Positions 48,106 to 58,609 of a DNA stretch of 64,000 nt are shown piece by piece (position 1 is the first letter of the stretch; each line of letters starts with the position of its first letter). The position numbers and the translations under genes were made by a program. Where the stretch lies: NCBI RefSeq assembly GCF_014805625.2, contig NW_023998416.1, positions 18,423,041-18,487,040 on the forward strand, in the 5' to 3' direction. The notes under the pieces are model-generated. The model ran no database searches, was not told the origin of the DNA, and saw nothing but the letters and a program-made list of their open reading frames with translations. Origin of the DNA: Glossina fuscipes. Lineage: Eukaryota > Arthropoda > Insecta > Diptera > Glossinidae.

Positions 48106-51100
48106 TATTCTTTTCTTTTTGTTTACTTCTTTCTGTTTACTTCTTTCTAAAAAAAAAAAAGAAAGAAGATACTATGAGCCCATTAACTTACCTCTGCGTC
48201 TTACAAATTGTGAACTCTATTTGCCTGTGCGGATTACATGCAAGAACTTTGATGATTCGTATCGTCATTTCTTATTCTCAAAACGCGATGCAGAGAAAAC
48301 TCTTCCTCGGAGACTAAGCTGAAGGAGTGGTGAAATTTTAATGTTGGTGCAGCTAAGACAATATACGTTTAAGTAAAGCATTTCCAGGGTGTATTTTAAT
48401 TCTGAGCGAAATTGCTTCTAAGGTAATCTATTGCTATTAATCTGAACTCTTTAACGCCTATTTTGTAAACTTTTGCATACATTCCTGCAATAGTTGATTG
48501 CACAGCTACACCATTTGTCCGCTTAAAACTAATCCGAGAAATAATAGTGTGGCTACATTGTAGCCAATCTAATGAATGAATTCAATAAGAATAATATAAA
48601 ATGAATTCGTTGCTTGATGGTGGTCAAGAATGCATATACTGAAAGAGGTCTCGGAAGTTTCCTTCCGGATATTGCAAACATTTTCAAAAGATCCACGCAA
48701 GACTCACTTCACAAAAAAAAAAAAAGAAAAAAAGAAAGCAAAACAAAACAAATGAAATTTATTTACTTTAAAACATTGCGTGCACGTAGCCGATCGTGTT
48801 TATTTTTTAGCGGATATTCTTACAGTTTATGAGTAATGAGTTATTGGACATATTATGGAAGAAAGAATAACGGTCCACACTAAGATTTTGAATCGAAAGG
48901 CTTTTTTTGCAATGTCCGCTAATCTGAGCGGAGTGGAATATATCTATTAAGCTTCAAACTTCCTATTTGTAAAGTTTTTCAGTGTCGGAAATTCCCACAC
49001 GTAAGCGATGAACTAACGTATGTGAAGAAGTCAAGTCATCAGCCAAGGCGATCTGCGACTTGTCACGATTGCCTGAATGGCGACTTCGATGGTTCATATA
49101 CAATTCTATATACTAGGCAGGATTTGTAATAAATATCAACCTGATATGCTTTATATGCGTATCCAATTCACTAATGTTCTGTTTTTTCCATTCACTAATG
49201 TTCTATTCTTTTAAGGAAACACATTAGATTGTGCATCATCTCATATTGCATTGTATCGGCACGTCAGTAGTTTTACAAATCAATCGTTTCATTTTATCGA
49301 AGGTGAAATAATTGTTATCTATGGGACACTATTCGCTTTCAAAGTTCGCTTTCTTTCTTGTACGGTTAAATTCGTTATTACTTTCGATTGCGTTGCGGCG
49401 CAGACGCAGATTGCTATTGCCCTTGTCTTTCAAAGCCTTATAAAATCATTTAAACTCAATCGATTGTACAGTCATTAGTTTTCTTATGGTTTAAAGATCG
49501 TTAGTTTTATTCGGCTTTTTTTAGGTGAAAGCATCAAAATTTTCAGATTAGATTACATATAGATGGATAGTAATTTACTTATCATTCTAAGCAGCAGGAT
49601 ATGTTTTAGCATTTAATGAAAGGTTTTTACAATCCCTGAAAACTTGATCGAAAAAGGATGGACCAGACGAAGATGCTATCTCTTCTAGTTTTTATTCCTT
49701 CCCATTGCAGAAATCACCTGAGCTATTCACTGCACAAAAAATTTAGTTAGGATATTTTTTGTGAGTAAACAATCTTTAAATTTTCCGCCAGTGTCCGCAG
49801 TATAGCCTGTGTAATGTGAATGCTCGAAATTGTCACCAGATTTCCTTCTTGTAATGTTTTAAATACATACACTTTTTTTGTATTATTGAAAATCTTGAAG
49901 GGTTGTTTTGTAGACCGGAGCATTGACTTTACTGAATTTCATAAATTTTTACATCGAAAATCGATATGATCAGCTGTCGATTAACTTTATGTTTTCAAGT
50001 TGTACGTTATATGCTCCACGTCCTATGGTATATGCTGTGTACTGCAGTTTAGACAGCTCGTGCTATGTAAAATATATAGGGTCTGTTATTATGTGTTAGC
50101 ACATAACCTTTTTCGCTATTCTCTTGCTGGTGCGTATTGTAAAAGATGGGTCTCAAGTCCTCTTGGGCCTTGCATGCATTTGCATGAAGTTATTGTTCCA
50201 TGACAATAATTAATGTAAGTAGCAGCTTAGAAACCCTTAAAAGTACGCCTACTTACGAAAAGTAAATCTTTTAGGTGGCAACAAATATATAATATTTGGT
50301 ATCTTATGACAATAAACCATAGCGGATTATGTTCGTCGAAGCAGTTTAGGCATATGTAAAAGCCATCCTTGGCCGACTATAATATTTCAGCTTTTTTAAT
50401 TAAAGCGACAGTGTTTTTTTTAATGTTTTTAATATTTTTATTGCTCCAGTTTTACGACAGCATTATTATGCATTGCGCACGTTCACGGTATGTATATTAA
50501 AATTCGACTTTAATCAGTTTTCGCTTTTGTGCAAGCGTATTAAATTTGTGCCGTTTTTAATGGACCATAAAGAAGTGCATAAATGTTAAAAGCAAACTAT
50601 CCGATTTTTCTCTTTTCAATTACACACTTAATGTAAAGCATTGTATTTTTTATAGCCGGTCATTCATCATTCATTGATAATGGCTTTCACGAGGTAATGT
50701 TCTCATTCCCCTTTTCTATGCACACAATATATTGTGACGTATGTTTATAAATTGGTTAGAAAGAGAATTCCAATGTTACTGGGAACAGAGTGACATAAAT
50801 AAAGAAAAATCAAAAACAAAAACAACAACAAAAAAGAAGATGAATGTACATTACATATTTACATTCAATTATAATGAATTACCTTGCATGTAATGCGATC
50901 TCGTGGAAAAAAGTCAACAACATCGGGTAAATAGACGTCATTATAATGATTAACGTCACATTCTATTCTATCTATAGAACTATTATACTATAAATAAATA
51001 ATAATGCATAGGCATGAGCAGAAAAACTTTACACATACAAATTATACATTAATTGATGTCATTATGTATTACGTTTATTTATATATATTTATGCTGGGTG

Positions 51101-51735
51101 ATTAGTAACAACTTTAGTTATTTAAAGAAAATTAATTTACCCTTAATAGAAATGAACTTTTTTACCTGTTCACTAATTGATTTTAATTGAAACGAGAAAA
51201 CTCTTTATTTTTTTAATAAATTTTAAACTTTATACGCTGCAATGAATTGCATTGGCAGACGACATCAAATGCTATTGCATTTGCTTCCTATTTTCGTGTC
51301 ACATGTATATTTAATGATGATGTGGCTTACCATGATTCTAAGTAACTGATTGAATAATTGTTTCATTTTTACTTTTTCTATTTTTATTTTCATTTTTTTC
51401 CTATTTTTATTAATAATTCGCTCCTGTTAACGATGAGTATTCCTAGTTAAAGTTAATTATCATTTTTTAATTGGGAAATTGAAATATTGAGGAAGGAGGA
51501 TATGTGCACATTATCTGCGATTGTTGGATACAGTAGTAGGAAAGGTTATGATTGGTTTCGATAATTCTTTTTTTTCCTTTTTCTGATTACTGCAAACAAC
51601 ACATCCACCTATCTAATCCATCAGTATTTTTGCTTAGGTTCATGTCTTGTTACATTGGTTTGCAACCACTTCAAATCCAGCTGAGTTATTATATTGGATA
51701 GAATTATGTAAGTGTAATAGCAGTAAAAATTTTTT
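48106..51735. other. Gene-free AT-rich stretch
   Basis: No gene is recognised. A 24-bp direct duplication (TTCACTAATGTTCT-type unit) starts at 49167 and 49191. A short perfect hairpin TGGCTACATTGTAGCCA is near 48550. Confidence 0.35.
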
Positions 51736-51739
51736 AATT

Positions 51740-52015
51740 TAAATCTGTCTATTTATATCCATCACCGAATGATGAGAAGTATATTCATTTTGTCTAGCCG
51801 CTTGTAACGCCCAGAAGGAAGTTCAGGATGTGCATGTCTATAGTAGGCGTCCTCCTGGCCGCAAAGCAGAAGCCGTCTACTCAAAACTAAACACAAAAAT
51901 GAAAATTTCTTGTACGCAGGTTGGTATTGAAACTGGGCCAATTCTGTCAACGGTAGGGTTTCGGCTCCTCACTTATAAACCGAAACAGATGCGACGATAA
52001 AAATTCCGTACGCCT
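51740..52015 (+). repeat. Dispersed repeat R1, copy 6
   Basis: Contains TATTCATTTTGTCTAGCCG, TTGTAACGCCCAGAAGGAAG, CCTCCTGGCCGCAAAGCAGA and ACGCAGGTTGGTATTGAAAC. The middle (the CTGTCTGTC part) is deleted compared with other copies. Confidence 0.85.
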
Positions 52016-52024
52016 ACGCAATAT

Positions 52025-52290
52025 TATAGGATATTAAAAATTAACTCTTTTATCACAACGTTTGCAGCATCCAGGAAGAAGCTTTAGGGACCTTATAAGA
52101 TCTACATATCATTGATTGGTACTTGAATTCTAGACAGTCTGTCTATCTCTCTGTTATTTGCAGTGGTAAACGTACCCATGTGGCAGAAATCGTCTTCACA
52201 CACACGATATAAATTTTCACTTTTATTTTGCAAAAAAACTACAAAAGCCACTCACGCCCACCTAACGTTATAGGGTATAAAAATTTAGTT
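52025..52290 (+). repeat. Dispersed repeat R1, copy 7
   Basis: Directly follows copy 6 in the same orientation. It has ACAACGTTTGCAGCATCCAG, GAAGAAGCTTTAGGGACC, CTGTCTGTCTATC and ACTCACGCCCACCTAACG. Confidence 0.8.
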
Positions 52291-52419
52291 TTTTTTTTTG
52301 AGTATTTTTTTACAGTAAAGGTGAGCGAAAAACGCAGAAAGACGAGCGGCCCTCAGTTTACGTATGAAGCCGTATCAGTTCACAGATATGGGACATCCGC
52401 AATGTCAGGCTGCATACAA

Positions 52420-52610
52420 CGATTTCCCATGTTTTTGTGAAATTTGGAGTCCGCAGAATGCTTACCACAAATAATAACAGACGAAAAAACACACAGATAT
52501 GCATGTTCAGATCGAGTTTGGTCGAGCTGATGAAGAATGTACGTACTCTAGACGATGTCGGAATCTGCCTCCTAGATGTCGAAAATGTTATAATAAAAGA
52601 ATGAAATATG
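52420..52610 (-). repeat. Dispersed repeat R1, copy 8
   Basis: Read on the - strand it gives the R1 middle: GTACGTACATTCTTCATCAG, GCTCGACC, CGATCTGAACATGCATATCT and TTTGTGGTAAGCATTCTGCG. It lies inverted to copies 6 and 7. Confidence 0.65.
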
Positions 52611-52999
52611 GATAGTCTGCAATACTGGATAGGCATGGTTGATTTTTTCCTTAATATATGATTCTGAACATTGTGCTCTAAACAGAAAGCTAACAATTTT
52701 GGGAACATAGTTTAGGAAATATAGAAAACGAAAAGTTTGCTCGTTTGCTTTAAAGGCAATAATAGCTTTATTGTAGACAGACAGGCAAACCTTTCCGATT
52801 CGGTTGCGATATCAAAAATACTGCTTTACTAGGTCTTTTCAATCCATAAACGTTATGAACGTTTAGTAAAATAAACTAAATAATTGTGACTATAATGTAA
52901 CATTGAAACATTAAATTTAAATTAAGTCGTATCAAGCAACCATTGGATAATAAAATCGAAGGGTATAATTTAGGATTTTCAATAATAATCTTTAAACAA

Positions 53000-53245
53000 T
53001 GATTACTTAATTTTCAGTACCAATCTGCTTAAAAGAGGTTGCAACGCTTGTGCCAAATTTGACGCTGATGTCTTTATTTAAGGCATGTAGACGGACGGAC
53101 GGGGCATGCTCAAATTCATTCTTCACATCCATTTAATACGCTCATCGATAATATATGTTTCCTAAGGCCTCTGAAGGCTCTTTTTTGGTTGTTGCAAACA
53201 TCTTGACAAAGTTAATCCAGTCCCCATGCTTCGGGTATAAATTTG
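53000..53245 (-). repeat. Dispersed repeat R1, copy 9
   Basis: On the - strand: ACTTTGTCAAGATGTTTGCA, GAGCCTTCAGAGGCC, ATATATTATCGATGAGCG and CCGTCCGTCCGTCTACATGC, ending in decayed CAAATTTGGCACAAGCG. Confidence 0.75.
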
Positions 53246-53394
53246 AAATATTGGAAATTTTACATATAATTTGTCTGAAACTTGTTTTCGACACTTGTTT
53301 CGATTCCGCGTCAAGAAAACCAGATAGTGTCGCCAGATACCGGTAGATTAAGCTGTAGGCTAACTGCTATGTTATTGCACCGATAGCAGCCAAA

Positions 53395-53640
53395 TTATCA
53401 TATATTATATATCCTATCATTTCCATGACAATAAACGAGGCTCAAGGTTATTCGCGTTTGGGTTATGGATTAAGTCAAGAGAAAGCATGTTTCTCCCATT
53501 CACAATTACATCTAGATTTTTTACGTATACGGGAACAATCGGCCTTATTGGTATTTGCGCCAAAGGAAAAAACAATAAATATTGTGCACCAAAATGCACT
53601 AATTTCACGTAGTATGTTTATTAATTAAACGTCTTTCAAT
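53395..53640 (+). pseudogene. Helitron-type (PIF1-like) helicase C-terminal fragment
   Basis: The + frame from about 53419 to the TAA at 53626-53628 reads MTINEAQGYSRLGYGL, ACFSHSQLHLDFLRI, LLVFAPKEKTINIV and HQNAL. This follows the end of the helicase domain of RepHel proteins: the conserved MTINKxQGQS motif, then CFSHGQLYVACSR, then the short tail. Here the normally conserved Gln-Ser and the ACSR motif are changed. Only about 65 residues remain, flanked by R1 and R2 repeats. The Rep nuclease and the helicase ATPase motifs are absent, so it is a relic of a rolling-circle transposon end. The 3' hairpin and CTRR terminus were not identified. Confidence 0.75.
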
Positions 53641-53664
53641 AAATAAATATAAAGTAAGACAAGA

Positions 53665-53930
53665 AAAAACACCATAGTGGGCCACAGCGCAACATGAAAT
53701 TTATAACACCGCCATAGAGTTATATTACATGGAAAGTGGCCGAGAAAATGATCGGATCCGAATTTTTAATAGGGCCCGCGTTTGGGCCAAAAAACACTCA
53801 AATGTACCAAAATTTTCATTAGAATATCTCAAAAATTGCAGGCTGTAGACTGAACACGAGAAAACAAGACAGACAGACGGACAGAAGAACTTAGATCGAT
53901 TCAAAAAGCGATACTGAATTGTATGGCAGT
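53665..53930 (+). repeat. Dispersed repeat R2, copy 5
   Basis: The best R2 copy seen: GATCGGATCCGAATTTTT, AATATCTCAAAAATTGCAGG, CTGAACACGAGAAAACAAGA, CAGACAGACGGACAG, then AACTTAGATCGATTCAAAAA. Confidence 0.85.
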
Positions 53931-54327
53931 AAAAAAGATGGGTTTATCTCAAGTTCTCCTGAGTGCGAAAATTCTACCAGAGAGAGTAATGAGAGAGATG
54001 GCAACATCATATCTATCCGTCTTTGCTTTCGTGAAGGAATCGAACTTTGCGGTTTCAAACCGTTTTCTCGAAAAACTAATTCGATCTCGATGTTTTCCTC
54101 AACTCTCGCGATTAAGATATAAGACACGGTGAAAAAATCGCCACTGTACACATATCACATTGCAAAACAACGAGACTGAAGATATGTATTAATAAATTTT
54201 GTAAACCGCAAGGGGGTAGACTAGTGTATGCATACATACATACATTTAACCTGCTAGCGTACATATACAATTGCTATAATTTAACAATTAGCCATTGTTC
54301 CTTAAAGCAAGCGCTCAAGCGTCTAGG

Positions 54328-54560
54328 TTTGCTTGAAAGTAATTTTGGATTGACCTAAGCTTATAGGTCCGCCTGTCTGTCTTACTTTCTTCTGTTCCTT
54401 TCCTCTCTGTTGATCTAAATTTGCTTTAAAGTGATTCTGAATTGATCTAAGCTTACATCTCCGTCTGTCTGTCTTACTTTCTTCTGTTCCGTTCCTCTCT
54501 GTTGTTCTAAATTTGCTTGAAAGTAATTTTGGATTGATCTAAGCTCGTCTGTTTGTCTCA
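54328..54560 (-). repeat. 92-bp tandem array derived from R2 tail
   Basis: Units start at 54328, 54420 and 54512 (period exactly 92 bp), each opening TTTGCTTGAAAGT or a close variant. The third unit is cut after about 45 bases. Read on the - strand each unit holds the R2 terminal block (AGACAGACAGGCGGACC, then AGCTTAGGTCAATCCAAAAT). Confidence 0.9.
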
Positions 54561-54599
54561 AGAAAACAGACAGGGGGCAGACAGACAAACTTATACTCT

Positions 54600-57500
54600 C
54601 CGCTCGCTTTTGCTTTAATTTGTACCTATAGGTGTCAGATAGCTTAACTGACTTCTAAATCAATTTTTCTCGTTAGGAAGAGATAGCTTTTCAATCCGTA
54701 GTGATTATAGCAAACTTTGAGTTTATGAAGGAAAGTGAAGAATATTGTGCCCAAGTTCCAACAAGTCAAGTTGGAAAAGATCTACAAGGCATCATCTTAA
54801 AAATTTGTATAGAAAATCGAAATGTTTATTTTCGTAATTCGATAATTAAAGCAATAAAGCTTAAAAAACCAATCGGCTTAGTTACGAATACATTAAAAGG
54901 CTCCTTTATATAGAAAAACTTTATGCATATGCAAGCGAAAGCAGACTTAGCTTTGAAGATTTGTAGCCAGTAATAAAGATTATAAAAGCCCATTACATTT
55001 TTATCTTCCATAAAAATATACGCATACACATATACAGTTTTATAGAAAGAAAATCTTAGCAAATATATTGCATAAAATTTTTTGGCAATTTATTTTGTTA
55101 AGCAAACAAACAGTAGTCGCTTCAAACCGAATCTGTGATACCCACAACTTAAGGCAAATATACGCCTATATAACTATTTCATTGAGTCATTTAGGCAAAA
55201 TGCCTACTTTATGATGTTGTTTTAGTAATCAGTCGAATAGCAAGTGAATGTTGAAATTTTGAAAGTTGATTCAATCCTTGAGTTAGTTACTAGAGTCATG
55301 TTTCGCTTCATCCGATTCGATCGAATCTCGCAAATGCATCTACGAGCATTAACTTTGCATTTCTTATACGAAGTTTGGGCGAACAATTGATGCACAATTG
55401 GACATTATATCAAACTTGAAATTTCAATATAATCCAAAATATTTCTCGTAACTGGTAAGTAGGGTAACAAAATAATGTACATTCCAATTTAATTGTTAAC
55501 TATGAGTAGCATCTCAGTAAAGAAAAAAAAATATATTGTTCTGACATCAATATATTGTCTCTTACCAAAGCACATGTGTGTCTCTCTCTTTTTGGGTCTG
55601 TGTGTGTTCGTGTAGGTGTGTGTGTTATATATGTATGTGTATGTTTGCTGAGAATATAATCAGCAATTTACTACGTAATCAACTTGAACAGGAGCTAAGC
55701 ATTCCAGTGTATAAATATACAGTTTTTCAAACTCATCTCCTATTCTGCTTGTGGCAAATACATAGAAAAAACTTTATCGCATATAGTGCAGATGTTAGGC
55801 GTCAGTTATGACGTCATGCGGTAATCTCCCCCTTCGTTATTAGCCGCATTGAAAATATAACAACGAATTGGCAATGAGTCCAGTTGGTGTAGATTACATG
55901 ATTATCTACAAATTGTTGGTAAAAAATCTGTCAAATCACTCGGTAAAATAGTCTTTTTAAAAACAATATGTCGTCCATTACAATCTTTGTGTGCTGGTGG
56001 TTGTATTCTCAGGATGGTATGTAGGTAGGCTTGGTTATGCTTTTCGAGAAATTGAATAGTATACTAGTAGTCATTGCGTAAGTATTGGTTTGATATTGTT
56101 GTTGATATCACGCTATCTCAACTTTTCTTTAATCTCATGGTTGGCAGTAAAATGTAAAAAATGTTCTTTTTGAAACGCGCAGAATCCCAGATTGCGAGTG
56201 TAAACATTTGACCGAACACGTGGTGTCTGCTCACTTTTTTTCTTAAAACAGAAAAACAACAGCAACAGCAACAGTAACGAAAATTGTGTTAGCAGTATCA
56301 GAAGGACGACTAGCAAAGAAAACAAAAAAATAATTTGCGGCAAATGCTTAACAGTTTGCTGTTATTTATAAATATTTTGATTCGTAGGAGAATTTTCTGC
56401 AAAAAAGAGATTTTTGATATTTTAATGTCAATTACATTTAAGAAAACAACTAGGAAAGAACACTTTACATTATGCGTATATTAATTTTGGACTTATAAGC
56501 CATATCTCAATGGCATTCTTCCCACTTATGTTAAATGCAAAAAAAGAAATGAGTTTTTTAGTTTAGAACTGGAAAAATGTTATTTTATTTATTTTAATAT
56601 ACAAATTTTAGGAATTTTTATACCAAACATTAAAGGCAGTAAGGTTGTGCGCATATATGCAATATCCAGAAGAATTTGTGATAGATTCACCATTTATTTC
56701 ACCGATCGATTCGGAATAACTTTCTCACTCTTCAAACCGATAATCATAATCACTTTTCGAATTACTATCTCTTTCGGTATAAGCTTGGATCGGACCATTT
56801 TTTCGACCTTCATTTTGAAAAGTCGTTATATGAATAATTGTAGGGTAGTGTAAGGTACATTCCCACTATAGGGCCAACTGCAGGCTTTTTATTTGTCTCC
56901 ATTTGATTGTTATAATTTTAGTTATCTGGTTTTACGCTTCAGCTGCGATATCTATATACTAGTAGGAGAGAGAAGATATCCAAAAAGAGTGTGGCTAAAC
57001 TGAATCAGAAAATTGCATATTATAGAGACTTTCCTGTTAGGCAATATTGTGATCAACCCTTCTCCTCCATTTACGTTGTGCGGACTTATTTAAATTAATA
57101 ATTATTTTTCGCAGGTTGAAAACTTCCTCACTAACATCTCTATCAAATTTCGTGCCAATATCTTCAGTAGCTAATCAAAAGTGATTTTCAGTCACGTTAA
57201 AATAATGCTTATGGAGCGACAGTGAGATGAGTTGTAGAGAAAGCCTGAGAAAAAGCCTCACAAATGTAATGAAGGATCAGAAGATTCGCTATTGCGATGA
57301 AAACCTTTCTATCCATAATTCTGGGGTATAGCTTAACGAGGCAAAAGACGGATGACAACTCAAATAAGATTTCTTGTAAGGATTTTGGCCCATCGAAAGG
57401 ACAGTTTTTGGATGGAAGGAAAGGGAATAGAATAAAAATATTTGAAGAAGATATTAAGCATAACTTTAGGTATTAGGAAAAGAACTTATTTCGGGATAAT

Positions 57501-57965
57501 ATTCAAAAATAGCAAAATCAGAGCCCTCGTCGGCGACCACCGTTGCTAGCTTCATCCCAAACACTTTAACTCTTGGCAAAAATAATGCAAGCTTTTAAGC
57601 TGATCTGCATCTCTTATCCATTAAACGCTTGGCTCAGAGAAGCTACGCTAACGTGTTTTGTTCAGAAGATGAATGTAAACACATTCTGAACAGATTAGAA
57701 AAGCGAGAAATCAACAAGTAATACATTACGCTATAACTTTCCAGCAGTTCTTCATAGTTTGCAAAATTTTTTTTTTTTTTATTCCTTAAACACCCTTTTG
57801 CTCCATTATAAACGACAGTGGACACTTACCTGTACTGAAAGGAGGAGAGCTTTACAAATAATATACAATCTTCTTTTTTTTCTATTTACTTCTTACTTGA
57901 TTATTATTTCCTTTTATTGTTTGTTTTTTATTTCATTTCAACAGCACGTAATCATAAACATATAT
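54600..57965. other. Gene-free AT-rich stretch
   Basis: No gene is recognised. A GT-rich simple stretch lies at 55575-55650. The segment 56640-56820 has GGATCGGACCATTTTTTCG and may be another decayed R2 piece. Confidence 0.35.
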
Positions 57966-57969
57966 TTAG

Positions 57970-58070
57970 ATATATATATATATATATATATTTATGTATG
58001 TATGTATGTATGTATGTATGTATGGATGTATATATGTATGTATATATGTATGTGAATGTGTATGTGTGTG
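57970..58070. repeat. TA and TATG microsatellite
   Basis: A (TA)n run is followed by (TATG)n with interruptions. The open frames reading YIYIYI or CMYVCM across it are artefacts. Confidence 0.97.
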
Positions 58071-58466
58071 TGTCTGATGTACGTCTTCATGTCTGTATAC
58101 GTAATAATTGGATTTTTCAGGTATGTTTCGGAATAAAAGTGAAATAATTTCATATTAAAAAAGGAACAAAAATAGAAATAAAAACATAACTCCATGGGAG
58201 TAAACACTTTTTAAAAAATGAACCAACAAATAGAGGAGAGTACGGTATTAATTATATATATATATATGTATTTTAAAATTATATTATTTAAAGATAATTT
58301 AATAATATTTCTTCTATAAAAATGTTTCACTTAAAATACTTTGTTTTCATGGTTAAAATAAATTATTTCACTATAGTTTCTTAGGTTTACACATTTGCTA
58401 CTATAAAAATTCTTTCACTAAATTTAATGTTTTCGTAATAGTAATAATTGAAATATTTGTTTAAGG

Positions 58467-58566
58467 NNNNNNNNNNNNNNNNNNNNNNNNNNNNNNNNNN
58501 NNNNNNNNNNNNNNNNNNNNNNNNNNNNNNNNNNNNNNNNNNNNNNNNNNNNNNNNNNNNNNNNNN
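58467..58566. other. Assembly gap, 100 N
   Basis: Exactly 100 unknown bases, immediately 3' of the kinase stop codon, so its 3' UTR is not visible. Confidence 0.98.
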
Positions 58567-58609
58567 AGAGAGAGAAAAAAATTTGTCGAGAGAGAAATTG
58601 CAGTGCTAC

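Noticed and set aside
54328..54560. CRISPR-like array
   Set aside because: The units are contiguous 92-bp repeats without unique spacers, in a fly genome.
57759..58207. Frames reading YIYIYICMYVCM
   Set aside because: They are translations of the TA/TATG microsatellite.
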